A stretch of DNA of 64,000 bases from Protopterus annectens (GCF_019279795.1 NC_056734.1:5697369-5761368), one strand, 5' to 3'. Positions 12,027-23,679 are shown, counted from the stretch's first letter. Made by a program: numbers and translations. Notes: generated from the letters alone by a model not told the origin.

Positions 12027-15000
12027 AAGCTAAGTACCAGACACTGGGAAATACTACTCCTGTGAAATAATGGCACCATAACACTATGAGGATTGAAACA
12101 AAGTACTAGCACTGGGGAATGCCAGCCCTGTAACATAATGGCACTGTATACACCTGTGACATAATTGCAGTATAACACTAGAGGGACTGGGGTGTGGGAA
12201 CACTAGTACTGTGGAATAACTCTCCTGTGACCTAATGGCACTATAGCTCTATGGGGATGGTGTTGGCTGGAAGTACTCTACATACAGGAATACTAGTCCT
12301 GTGACATAATGGCACTGCACCATTACAGGAATTAGGGTAGGGGGAAGTACTAAACACTGGAGAATACTACTCCTGTGACATAATAGTGCTGTAATACTAT
12401 GGGGATCAGGATGGAGGCAAGTACTAGACACTTGGTAATACTACTCATGCGAGAGAATTTCACTGTTACTCTACAGAGATAAGAGGAAAGTACTAGGTAC
12501 CATGGAATGCTACTCCTGTGACATAATAGCATTATAATACTGAGGGGATCAGGGTAACTACTAGACACTGGGAAATACTACTCCTGTGACAGAATGGAAC
12601 TGTAACACTACAGGGATCTGGGTGTGGTGACAATGGACAGTGTGGAATACTACTCATATAAAAATAATGGCACTGTAACACTGCCGGTATCAGGGTGGGG
12701 GAGACACTAGACACTGTGGAATACTACTCCTGTGACATAATGTTACTATAAATCTACCAGGATCAGTGGAAAGTACTAGACACTGAGGAATACTACTCCT
12801 CTGACATAATTGCACTGTAAGACTACTGGGACCAAGGGGAAGTACTAGCCTTTTGGGAATACTACTCCTGTGACATAATGATACTATAACTCTCTGTGGA
12901 TTGGGGTGGTGTGAATTACTCTCTGTAGTGAAATACTACTCCTGTGACATAATGGTACTGTAATACTGTGGGGATCAGGGAGGGGGGAGTACTAGACACT
13001 GAGGAATGCTACTCCTGTGACATAATGTCACTGTAAAACTATGGGGATCATGATAGGAAGAAGTACTAGACTCATGTGACATAATAGTATTGTCACTCTA
13101 CTGGGTTCAGTGGAAAGAACTAGATACGAAGGAATACTATTCCTGTGATATAACAGCTCTGTAATACTATGGGGATCGAGGGGTAGTAGTAGACTCTGGG
13201 GAATATTACTCCTTTGACATAATGACATTGTAAAACTGAGGGGATTGGGGAAATACCAGGTACTGGGGAATATTATTCCTCTGACAATAATTGCACTGTA
13301 ATACTACAGAGATTGGGGGGAGTACCAAACACTGGGGAATACTACTCCTGTGACATAATGACACTGTAACACTACAAGGATTAAGGTAGAGGGAAGTACT
13401 AGATCCTGAGGATTACTACTCCTGTGATATAATGTCACTGTAACTCCATGGGGATTAGAGAAAAGTACTAGACACTGGCGAATACTACTGATGTAAAAAT
13501 AATGGCACTGTGACACTGCCGGTATCAGGGTGGGGGAAGTACTAGATACTGAGGAATACTACGCCTGTGAAATAATGGCAGTGTAATAATACAGGGATTG
13601 GGGTGGATTGGAAGTACTAGAACTGGGAAATGCTACTCTTGTGACATAATGGCACTGTAACACTATGGGGATCTGGGTGGGAGAAATACTAGACACAGGG
13701 GTGATGTACAGTATGGTGATTATGGTAAGAGGAAGTACTAGACACTGGGGAATAGTACTCATGTAACATAACAGAAGTGTCACTTTGCAGGGATCAGTGG
13801 AAAGTACTAGATGCTGAGAAATGCTACTCCTGTGACTTAACATCACTATAAGACTACAGAGATTGAAGGGAAGTACTATACACTGGGGAATGCTACTTCT
13901 ATGACATAATGGCATTGTAAAACTGTGGGGATCATGGAAATACTACATGCTGGAAATACTACTCCTGTGACATAATGACACTGTAACAATATGGGATCTG
14001 GGTGGTGGTAAGTACTAGACAGTGGGGGATACTACTCATGCAAAAATAATGGAACTGTAACCCTGAGGGTATTTGGGTAGGGGAATTACTAGACACAGTG
14101 GCATACTACTCCTGTGACATAATATCACTGCAAATCTGGAAAGATCAGGTGAAAAGTACTAGACAATGGGGAATATTAGTCCTGTAATATAATGGTACTG
14201 TAACACTACTGGGTTCTAGGGGAAGTACTAGATACTGGAGAATGCTACTCCTGTAACATAAAATCACTACAACCCTGCAGTGATAGGGTGGAGGACATAG
14301 TAGACACTGGGGAACACCACTGTTGTGACATAATGGCATAGTAACACTACAGGGATACTACTCATTTTACAGTTATGACACTGTAACACTGTGGAGATTG
14401 GGACAGTACTAGACAATTGAGAATACTACTTCTGTGACATAACAGCACTGTAACTGTACGGGGATCAGTGAGAAGTACTAGACACAGAGAAATACTACTC
14501 CTCTGAAGTAATGGCACTGTAGCATTATGGGGATTGGGAGGGAAGTACTAAACACTATGAAATACTACTCCTGTTACAATAATGGCACTGTAATACTGTG
14601 GAGATTGGGGGAGTACAAGACACTTAGGAATACTACTTCTGTGACATAATGGCACTGTAACTGTATGGGGATCAGTGAGAAGTATTAGACACTGGAAAAT
14701 ACTACTCCTGTGAAATAACGGCACTGTAGCACCATGAGGGTTGGGACAAAGTGCTAGACATTGGGTAATACTACCTCTGTGACATAAAGGCACTGCAAGA
14801 CTATTGGGATTACATTGGGGTAAGGCCTAGACACTCTGGAATACTACTCCTGTGACATAATACCACTGTAACTCTAAGGGAATTGGTGCAGTGGATGTAC
14901 TAGACACTGGGTATTCCTCTGACATATTGGTACTGTAACAATACATAGATAGGGGGAAGTACTAGACAGTGTGGAATTCTAATCCTGTGACATAATGGTA

Positions 15001-15035
15001 CTGTAAATTTATGAGGATAGGAACAGGCAAAAAAC
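12027..15035. repeat. Satellite block C, ~66-bp unit
   Basis: About 45 copies of the same unit as blocks A and B, with point changes, small indels and variable spacers such as GGGTGGGGGA or GAGGGGA. Reverse-strand open frames here are by-products of the unit length. The stretch at 15036-15229 to its right is unassigned AT-rich DNA. Confidence 0.94.
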
Positions 15036-15229
15036 AGACACTGGATAATGGGAAAGGAAGGGAACACATTACTTTCAACTGTTACCATTTATAAAACTAT
15101 TTTTAGAGGTGATTTCTTTTCACATGGGAAAGAGATGGGAAAGAGAGATTCTTGAATTATAGTAAGAGATTCGATAAAACATGATAAAGCAGTTACTGGG
15201 TTTTACAGTTTGTATAGGGGTGACCAGTC

Positions 15230-15244
15230 AAGAGTATCAAGCTT
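15230..15244. repeat. Target-site duplication of the L1-like element, left
   Basis: AAGAGTATCAAGCTT, matching AAGAGTACCAAGCTT at 23680-23694 (14 of 15). The two flank an element with L1-like ORF1 and ORF2 between them. Confidence 0.8.
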
Positions 15245-15364
15245 TTGGGGGGAATGTGGCCAAGATGAGCACTGAGTAGCAGCATTTCCTTTCAGCCCTG
15301 CCTCTTTAGAATTTCTATGACAGGATTTTTTTGAATATAACTATCCAAATTGCATTTTTTTTTA

Positions 15365-15512
15365 ATATTTGGAATAGGTTCATAGGTTAGTACTAAGCTA
15401 ACTGCCCTTGTGAGCCATTTTAAGCTTAGCCAATTATCCCTTGTGAGACTCAAACCCTGCACCTTGTGTTTGTAAGGCAAATACCTTAACCATTAGGCCA
15501 CCCTCCCAACTA
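15365..15512 (-). mobile_element. tRNA-derived SINE with CR1-type tail
   Basis: On the minus strand a tRNA-like head reads GGTGGCCTAATGGTTAAGG (A-box TGGCCTAATGG) and GGGTTTGAGTC (B-box). It is followed by TTGGCTAAGCTTAAAATGGC and TAGTACTAACCTATGAACCT. The tail matches the 3' end of the CR1 copies in this window (GGCTAGGCTT...GCCTAGTACCAACC), so a CR1 machine probably moved it. It sits in the leader of the L1-like element. Nearby ATCATCTAATCATCTAAG is a short direct repeat. Confidence 0.75.
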
Positions 15513-15723
15513 ATCATCTAATCATCTAAGCCTTTACTTGGATAGTATATAAACATTTTTCAATTTTTATATTTATTCCTGTCAAAAATACTAGAGATAA
15601 TCTTCTGACACCTAAATACAATATGAGCTTCACTAAATCTTCTCATCAAGAAACTGCAATAAAGAAAGAACTTCAATCTTTACTAAAAAATATCAAAGAA
15701 CTGTCAACAAAAATTGATAGAAT

Positions 15724-15740
15724 GGACTTGAAACTAGATA
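15724..15740. repeat. V-SINE target-site duplication, left
   Basis: GGACTTGAAACTAGATA, identical to 16085-16101. The perfect 17-bp match marks a recent insertion. Confidence 0.95.
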
Positions 15741-16084
15741 GGCGGCCACGGTGGTGCAGTGGTTAGCATTGCCGCCTCACAGCAAGAGGTTCTCCGGTTC
15801 GATCCTCGGCTGGGGTGCCTTCTGTGCGGAGTCTGCATGTCCTCCCTGTGGTCGCGTGGGTTTCCTCCGGGTGCTCCGGTTTCCTCCCACATCCCAAAGA
15901 CATGCTGCAGGTGGATTGGACACTCTAAATTGGCCCTAGGTGTGCGTGTGAGTGTGCCTTCTGTGGAAGGTTGGGCGCCGGGCTGGCAACTCGACACCGT
16001 AAAACTCCACTGCCATTCAATGTGCGGACAAGGTGATCCGCTGTGGCGACCCCTAACCGGGAAAAGCCGAAAGAAGAAGAAGAA
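15741..16084 (+). mobile_element. V-SINE, complete, with DANA-like tail
   Basis: The tRNA-like head has A-box TGGTGCAGTGG and B-box GGTTCGATCC. The central domain contains GTCTGCATGTCCTCCCTGTG, GTTTCCTCCGGGTGCTCCGG and CCCAAAGACATGC, as in vertebrate V-SINEs. The tail contains CCGCTGTGGCGACCCC and AAAAGCCGAAAGAAGAAG, like zebrafish DANA (from memory). It is flanked by perfect 17-bp duplications, so it is complete and young. Short open frames on both strands are not genes. It disrupts ORF1 of the L1-like LINE. Confidence 0.93.
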
Positions 16085-16101
16085 GGACTTGAAACTAGAT
16101 A
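16085..16101. repeat. V-SINE target-site duplication, right
   Basis: Second copy of GGACTTGAAACTAGATA, directly after the GAAGAAGAAG tail. Confidence 0.95.
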
Positions 16102-17008
16102 ATTTCAAAGAAAAATGTTCTCATCATGAAGAACATGAAGATCTTAACAGAAAAAGCAGATTACAGGAATAGAAATGTCACAAAATGACATGGACAGTAG
16201 GATTAAAGAAGATGAGCACAACACAGAATTTCTTTTAAAACAAAATATCCTTCTTCAAACAAATATAGATGATATGGAAAATGGATCACGTAGAAACAAC
16301 ATTAGGATCTTACCAGACAACACTGAAGAAAATAATATGGAGAAATTCTTAACCTCATGGCTACCTGAGATTTTAGAGCTCCCTGAAGCTCTTTCTTATG
16401 GAATTGAAAAGGCTCACAGATCTTTGTTTTTTTTCCAAAAATAGTAAAACAACTCTACAAAATCTATTACAGTGAGATTCCTGTCTTCACATGATAAGGA
16501 AATGGTATTAAAAACTGCTTGGGCTAAAACACCAATTAAAATTAAAGAAAACATCATCCGCTTTGACAGTGATTATTCATCATCTGTTATTGCCAAAAGA
16601 AAACTTTTCTTACCAATGCTTAAAGAACTTTAAAAAAGCCCAAATAAAGTATCATTTACTATTACTAGCTAGACTGAAAATCTTCCTCTAAAATGGACCA
16701 AAAATATTTGAAGAATTAGATACTGCCATCACATTCGTTAAATCTAATAAGATCCTTGACAAAACTGAGGAAGTGGAACAGGCAAGTACAAGTCTTAAAA
16801 GAACTGCAGACAATGGAGCCTGGAAAACCACTGAACATAAAAAGAAGCTCAAAAATAAGTAAAATAAAATAAAATATATACAGTCTTTCATTCTATCAAA
16901 TTTTATCTCATGACCTAGAAGTTGGGGGAGATGAAAATGGTTCAACAGGTGAGTGCTGTTGTTGCTTTTTCTCTTTTTTATATTCAGATTGTGTTTCTGA
17001 TAAAGTAG

Positions 17009-17752
17009 TTAATATAGCAATAACCCACGCCTGGGTGTGGGTAATGCTAAATTTACCCACTGTTGGCGTGGTTTGGTCCCGAGGGCGAAGCCCGAGGGAC
17101 CAAACAAAGCCAACCGTGGGTAAATTTAGCATTACCCACACCCAGAAGTGGGTTATTGCTATTATACCATGACATTATTTAAGAAAAGAAACTATTCCTT
17201 TTCTTAAATAATGGCATAGTATAATGCCTGTTTACTGCCCTTCCGCGGATGCCTGGCATCCGCGTAGTTCTGATGTACTGCGCTGCGCAGTACATCAGAG
17301 TTGTATAAAAGCAACGGAGAAAGCAAGATCTCCGTTGCTTTTTAGTGTCGCTATGTTAAATGAGTTTAACATAGCGAGACAGTTTTAAAATAAGCAACGG
17401 ACATCTCCGTTGCTTATTTTAAATCTGTCTTGCTATGTTAAACTCATTTAACATAGCGAGATAAAAAGCAACGGAGATCTTGCTTTCTCGCTGTTTTAAC
17501 ATTGTTCGCTATGTTAAATGGGTTTAACATAGCGAGACAGCTTTAAAATAAGCAACGGAGATCTCCGTTGCTTATTTTAAAGCTGTCTCGCTATGTTAAA
17601 CCCATTTAACATAGCGAGACAGTAGAGTTATACTAATGGAAAAAAGTCCGGGCGACCGGACCTTTTTTCCATTAGTATAACTCGATTTACAACGGGCACG
17701 CTGGCCAATCAGCGTGCACGTTTTGGGGCGGTCATGGTATAATGCTAATTAA
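17009..17752. mobile_element. Nested-hairpin foldback element with TTAA flanks
   Basis: A TTAA at 17009-17012 and another at 17749-17752 bound a 744-bp block made almost wholly of inverted repeats. Hairpins: 17013-17164 (arms from AGCAATAACCCAC to GTTTGGTCCC), about 17170-17212 (ATTATTTAAGAAAAG), 17243-17263, 17269-17299 (CTGATGTACTGCGC), 17307-17342 (AAAAGCAACGGAGA), 17348-17377, 17385-17423, 17429-17461, 17506-17617, 17625-17683 (GAGTTATACTAATGG) and 17696-17717 (GCACGCTG). The words CTCGCTATGTTAAA and AAGCAACGGAGAT recur. An outer repeat TTGCTATTATACCATGAC (17156-17173) is inverted as GTCATGGTATAATGCTAA at 17731-17748. It is CpG-bearing, unlike its flanks, and has no ORF. TTAA duplications suit piggyBac- or Kolobok-type mobilisation, but I cannot name the family. 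Confidence 0.82.
17506..17617. repeat. Perfect 112-bp palindrome
   Basis: Two 56-bp arms meet at GGAGATCTCC with no spacer. Each arm reads TCGCTATGTTAAATGGGTTT, then AACATAGCGAGACAGC, then TTTAAAATAAGCAACGGAGA. Each arm also contains its own smaller palindrome (TATGTTAAA...TTTAACATA). I checked base pairing across the full length and found no mismatch. Confidence 0.93.
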
Positions 17753-17756
17753 CCTT

Positions 17757-19747
17757 CTGTTAGAATTTAGTTACATTATAAACATTCATAAATAACTTAT
17801 TTGCTTATTCTGACATATTTACTATATGCCAATAGTAAATATAGTTTGTTTTAATAAGTATGGCCTAATAGTATTCTGTCATAGATATGAATAGTTTATT
17901 CTCTTGTGTCTTTGTTGTTTATCTAAATCACTATTGTCACTCTGCTTGTTTGGAGGGTGGAAAGCATAAGCATTAAAAGTAAAAAAGAATGAATTGCTAT
18001 TACTGTCTTTTACTTGGACCAGTAGGCTGTTAACATAAAAAGATAGATGCTCTGTCACAGGTCTGGCCTGTTTATTTGTCTATTTGTTTTTGGTGCCTCT
18101 TGGCAGACTGCATTGAGGATGCTAGGGGATATCGCCAGTATGTTGGTAGAGTGTAGCATTGGGATTGGGTGTTCTTTGGCTTCTGGAGCCATGGTTGTGT
18201 GATGTTTTGAGGAGGGCTGGTGACTGGATGGTCCCAAGTGTGTTGTCAGATGAGGAGACCCTTTCTTTTGGTCAGTTTAGTTTGTTTTTGTATTGGTGGT
18301 GTTGGGTTGTGGTTGGTTGGATGTGGTTTGCTTGTTGTTTTTGGCTTTTGGACTGGAGGTCTGGTGGGATGCTGGGCATGGGAGGCTGTTTCTATTGTGC
18401 CTTTGCTTCACTGTGAGAAGCCTTGTTTTTTCCTGGGTATGCCGCAAGACACTTCAGTGTTTTCAAATAATTCAAAATTGCTTACAGTTTCCCACTGGAA
18501 TGTCTTGAGTTTATTTTTCAAGCAGCAGGCTTGAGACTCAGTTTCCTTGCGGCTGGTCAGCATGTAGTCTAGTAGAAAGCGTCATCACCATGATGATGAA
18601 AACGTCACAATCTTTGGACTTCAGCTTTCTCATTATTCAGATAACCAGAACACACCTGAGAAGGTAGAAATAACTGTCTTTAGTGCCATCTAACTGTAAG
18701 AAAGACTAATGGGACTTATTAGTGCCGATTTCTATTTACATTTAAATGTAACGTATTTTCATCTACAGAAGAAAGCGGGGGAGAAAATGATAATAGAGAA
18801 GTACTTGGATTAAAAAACTTATAACCTCATCTTATGTACATGCATACCACTAGAAACAGGAATTTATAACTTGATCTTACATACATGCATACCACTAGAA
18901 AATGGGAATTTATAACCTCATCTTACATACATGCATACCACTGGAAAATGGGATTTTATAACCTCATCTTACATACATGCAATAAGTTCTATGGTTTCAT
19001 ACATTATAGTTTAAGAGGCTATAGTTTATTTGTTCTCAAAATTGACAATTCTTTTGCTATGTATTTATAATGCAAGATATATACCACAGCACAAGTACTG
19101 GTTTATTAAAGGTTATCATAAATAACTAATCAAAACAATTACTACATTTGGATGTTTAGATGCACAAGTTCGTTTTAGTATTGATGATATGTTGCTTTAT
19201 AAGTCCAGTATGTGATGGATGCATTTGATTCTTTATTACTGAGTTGCTTAAATGACTATACAGAAATGTTTTATGCTTTCTATAATCATAATGTTATTTT
19301 AGTTGATATGCCTTAATAGCTTTAAAACTATATGTTTTAAGAGAAGTTTATATCACTGCATAGTAGCCTAAAAATTAATGTATAAGCCATATTTTCAAAT
19401 ATATAATAACATCTATTTAGGTAGGAGCAGAATGGTTGCTGCTACTAGATGGGTGGTCAGTTTGAGTGATAGATGTCACTAAAATTAGGAGCTTTTAACT
19501 CCAGGTGGGCTTTGGGTGGTTATTTTTTATGCATTTATGCTACAACTGTTTGTCAATAGTATTTCAGATATTCACTAAATTTTATCTAGCTGAAATTTAT
19601 TTAAATATACTCTTTTGGAAAGTTTTATTATACAGTTCATGTATAACTATTAATAGTATTCCTAATGATCATATAATATTATGCCATAAAGAAGGGAAAA
19701 AAAAGAAAGAACAGTCAGTATGTATTATTAAGCAAACAAAATATTCT
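17757..19747. other. Unassigned 2-kb stretch inside the L1-like element
   Basis: AT-rich with a GT-rich patch at about 18050-18420. I see no LINE domain and no credible gene; short open frames in the GT-rich patch have a Trp/Cys-rich composition expected from base bias. It lies between ORF1 and ORF2, so it is either unusual internal sequence or an unrecognised insertion. A 46-bp tandem repeat lies at 18821-18983. Confidence 0.5.
18821..18983. repeat. Tandem repeat, ~46-bp unit, 3.5 copies
   Basis: The unit is ATAACCTCATCTTACATACA, then TGCATACCACTAGAAAATGG, then GAATTT. Copies start at 18821, 18866, 18912 and 18958 with few differences. Confidence 0.92.
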
Positions 19748-22700
19748 ATGACATCTTTAAATTGTAAATCAATCAACATTAATGGTTTAAATAATCCAAA
19801 CAAGAGAAGATCTTTAAATAAATATCTTAAGTTAGATAATTCTCAGTTAATATTTCTCCAAGAAGCTCATTTATTAACTGATGACATCTCCAAGTTGGAT
19901 ACTAAATGTTATAAAATTTTGGTTAGCTCTGAGCACTCATAAAAAAATAGGAGTGGCTATAGTATGGAAAAACACATTGCCTTTGCCTAAAATAATAGAT
20001 ATACACAAGGATAATAAAATAATGTTATCTTCAATTATTATAGAGTTTAATAAAATGTTTACTCTAGTTAATGTATACTGGATATCTGGCATTGGATTAA
20101 ATACAAAACAACAGCATATAGACCATATTGTACAATTTTCTAAAAGTAATATATTAGCTGGAGACTTCAACTGTATTTTAAAGATTTTAGTACTAATGGT
20201 GAGAGAAAAATCTCAGCAACAGCTAGACTATTAAAATAATTATCTGATATATTTTTGTTGAAAGATATCAATAATGCAAACTCTAAGTCATTGTTTTATA
20301 CATCCTACTCATATATACACAATTCATACTCAAGAATAGATAGTTTTAATTTCTAATGGCCTAACATATTCTTTAACTATTACAAAAGTGATTTAAAGTC
20401 CTCTTTCAGACCATAATTTCATAACTTTTGATTTATTTGTTTATTCAAACTTTAATGTCCAGATAAAGATGATCCCAGCTTACATTACAAAGCTAAAATA
20501 TTTGAATAACTTTATTTCTACAGAAGTACAAAATTTTATTGAGCTTAATAACACAAACGATACATCTGAACTATACATTTGGGATGCCCTAAAAGCCTAC
20601 TTATATGGCAGAATTATTGATTGGTATAAAAAGAAAAGGAATTCACGGGACAAAGAACTCCAAGATATACAATCTAAATTAGACACTTTGAAACTTGAGG
20701 TTTCAAGAGACATAGATAAAAATATAGAACAAAAGAAATAAACTCTCTGAACAATAAGTACTTAGAAATATTAAATCATAAAACCATGATTAACTTAGAG
20801 AAATTTAAATTTATAATTTTTTCTATAAATCCTAGATTTCTGAATATTCTAGCCAGTAAAACAAAAAGGTTAAATAAATTCAACCATATTAATGAAATAT
20901 ACCCCCCCTCCCAAAAAAAAAGGATGACCTCTGGACTACATAATATATTAAATGAATTTAGAGATTTTTTTTTAAATACATCAATTACTAAGGCAATAAA
21001 TGTCAGAGGGGATATTCAATCTTTTATTAATAAAAATACTAAAGAAAGGCTTACAGAAGAACAAGTAAATGTAATTGATAGACAGATATCCTTTAAAGAC
21101 ATTCAGGGTCAAATAACTAAGCGTAAACAAAATAAAGCACCAGGTAACGATGGCATTATCCTTGAAATATATAAAATCTTCCTTACCAAAGCTCTAACAT
21201 TGTTACATATTGTATTCAACATAGCCCAAGATAAAACTATAGTTCCCCCTTCATGGACGTATACTTTTATTTCTCCAATTTTTAAATCTGATAAAGACCC
21301 TGCTAAATGTTCTTCATATAGACCCATCTCACTATTGAACACAGATTATAAAATGTTTATGAAGACCAAACAGGTTTTATAATAAATAGAACTTCATATA
21401 ACATTAAAATAATAATTACTTTAATTGAATCAGTGAAAAACTTAAACAATAACTTAACTCTAGTTAGCTTAGATATAAATTGTGCTTTTGATTCAATTAA
21501 TTGGGAAGATTTATTAATTTTATTAGAGGAACTAATTTTTTCTAATAAATTTATTAATCTTATCATTCAATTATATAATGGTAGTCAAGCTTATATTAAA
21601 ATTGGCTCAAATGTTTCCCAGAATATAACTATTATAAAAGGAACCAAACAAGGATGTCCTCTATCTCCTCTTTTGTTTTAAATTAATTATGGAACCTTGG
21701 GCAAATTTAATAAGAGACAATAGACATATTCAAGGTTATAATCTAGGGCTTAATGAAACATCAAAAATTCAAATGTTTGCAGATGACATATTGATTACTC
21801 TTGATGGTGCTAACCCATCATTACAAGAACTCTTTAAAGACATGGAGTCATTTAAAAAAAACTCAGGTCTTACATTCAGTAACAATAAAACACAAATTCT
21901 TTTAGTTGGTCCAAAAATTATAGTATATATGATAAATATAAAAAGTTTATAGCTCAATCACAACAAATAACATATTTAGGTATAACTATTGCTACTAATA
22001 TTAACATTTTGCAAATAAATTTCAATAAAAGTATAACTATAGAAAATCTAATAAATAAATTGAACAAAATTCTGTTTTCAATGGATGAAAAACTTTTGAT
22101 GATAAAGATGATATTGCCTCCTAAAATCTTATATATAATTCAAGTTTGTATCTATACTACACGATTAAAAAGTTTAATACAATGATTAAGAAATTCCTAT
22201 GGCATCCTATTAAACCTTGGATTGCATTAACTTACCATATGTATAGTTGGGGAAATGAAGGCATTGCATTACCAAATTTAGAAATTTACTCAATTTCATC
22301 AGTGATTAAAACAATTTCTTATGTCATAGATGTGGAATATTCAGCAAAGTGGAAAGAGATTCTAACTATGTTATCTCAAAATTCAAAAAATAAAGACAGT
22401 TCTTATAAGTTAAATTTAGTAAAAAAAATGTATTTGGAGATCCAACTACTCATCTCAAACATCTAAATCAAATTATGTAACTCTAATCTTGAAATCTTTT
22501 AAAAATTATATATTTAGGTTTAAAATATATGAGAATTGGCTGTTTCTCATTTACCCTATTGCTTATAAACAAGGGACTATATTCTCTGCAGATTATTCTA
22601 AAATGTCACTCGTTAAACAAAAAAAATAATATTCTGGCACCAAATGATGAATAATAATGAGTTGAAACCTATTAGCACACTTATGGAAGAACATAACTTT

Positions 22701-23480
22701 AACACATTACTATGATTAGATTTACAAGAAGCCAGAAAATATATTTTAGATAGACTCAATCTAATTCCTTCAACTGCTAAGAAATCAATACCTAAACTTA
22801 TTCATTATTTGATATTATCAACCCAGCATAATCTTCCAGTTAAAAATAGTTTGTCATATATTTATAGGGTAATTAAGCTTGACTTAGAAACACACTCAAT
22901 TCATTGGAAATTGTTCTCTGTTTCCAATAATTGTAGCCCTACAGAGAAGGATAAATCAAATATTCTTCAGTCAGCTAGTAAGACTACTTCTTCACTTAAA
23001 TGGAAAATATTCACCTGGAGATTTTTACACAAATCATTTCTCACTCCATATAACATAAGCAAGATAACTAAGAAAAATGTTATCGGTTGGAAATGTAATA
23101 CTGAAATGAATGCAGATTAGTCTCATATATTTTATGACTGCTTATTTTTAAAGAAATTTTGAGAAGATGTTAATATAGTTTTACAATCAATCTTTACAGA
23201 TAACATTTTACTCACTAAATTACTTGTTTTATTCAGCACACCAGTTCCAGAGTGTGTAAATAAAAGTAACTACCCTTTGCTTTGGTCTATTTTATCCATT
23301 GCCAGGAAAACAATTACAAAAAATTGGAACTATTCTTTTGTACCTTCATTTCAAGAATTTAAAAATCTTCTCTTGGAAGTATCCAAGTTAGAAATGTTGA
23401 CTATTATATCCACATCTATTAGAAATGCAACTTCTTATAACCAGTGGAAAAGTATACATGAATTATTAGGAAAATAACCA
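19748..23480 (+). pseudogene. L1/Tx1-type ORF2: endonuclease, reverse transcriptase, Cys/His tail
   Basis: It begins MTSLNCKSININGLNNPNKR, the L1 endonuclease start, with FLQEAHL (catalytic Glu) and LAGDFNC. The reverse transcriptase follows: KAPGNDGI, FKSDKDPAKCSSYRPISLLN, VSLDINCAFDSINW, GTKQGCPLSPLLF and the catalytic QMFADDILI (about 21772-21798). Near the C-terminus are FTWRFLHKSFLTPYNI and WKCNTEM...SHIFYDC, the Cys/His motif of L1 ORF2. At least six frame changes and several stops spread over frames 1, 2 and 3 make it inactive. A deletion of the template region lies around 21355-21380. In life the protein nicks DNA and reverse transcribes the element RNA. Confidence 0.92.
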
Positions 23481-23679
23481 GATTAATGCTGAAATTTTCA
23501 TATCTACTAACTCAACTGTATCACTTGATTGCTATATAGTGAACATCACTGTATATAGTTTTTATCTTTTTTTAATATCAGTGTTTTCTTGTTTTTACCT
23601 ATTGTACCTTAAAAACAGTTCAATTTTATCAAAATATTTGTTCATTTCAGTAATGATTTCAATAAAACGATTTTAACAA

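Larger units (their letters stand above)
15623..16860 (+). pseudogene. L1-type ORF1 (RNA-binding protein), split by a V-SINE
   Basis: The start ATG at 15623 opens MSFTKSSHQETAIKKELQSL, followed by a heptad-like helical stretch. The V-SINE interrupts after LDR. Downstream lie DMENGSRRNNIRI (the L1 ORF1 signature before the RRM), PEILELPEALSYGIEKAHR, and VRFLSSHDKEMVLKTAW with IRFDSDYSSSVIAKRKLFLP, matching the L1 ORF1 C-terminal domain. In L1 this protein binds the element RNA as a trimer. Stops near 16171 and 16444 and frame changes show decay. The weakly matching region to about 16860 is the least certain part. Confidence 0.85.
15245..23679 (+). mobile_element. L1/Tx1-type LINE, full length but decayed, with nested insertions
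   Basis: The element begins TTGGGGGGAATGTGGCCAAG, typical of L1/Tx1 5' ends, and ends after AATAAAACGATTTTAAC. It is bounded by a 15-bp duplication. It contains an ORF1 (coiled coil plus RRM-type region), an ORF2 (APE endonuclease, reverse transcriptase, C-terminal Cys/His motif), a reverse CR1-tailed SINE, a V-SINE inserted in ORF1 and a hairpin block at 17009-17752. The span of 8.4 kb is too long for such a LINE without the insertions. The 2 kb at 17757-19747 is not recognised and may be another insertion. Confidence 0.82.

Noticed and set aside
15734..16172. Overlapping open frames of 60-137 residues on both strands
   Set aside because: They translate the V-SINE and its GAAGAAG tail; no independent gene.
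17220..17750. Hairpin block as bacterial contamination or a CRISPR-like array
   Set aside because: No spacers of regular length, hairpins are nested rather than evenly spaced, and flanking sequence continues the L1-like element on both sides.
18055..18534. Three overlapping plus-strand frames with Trp/Cys/Val-rich sequence and one minus-strand frame
   Set aside because: Composition follows a GT-rich patch; no signal peptide, domain or splice structure I can support.
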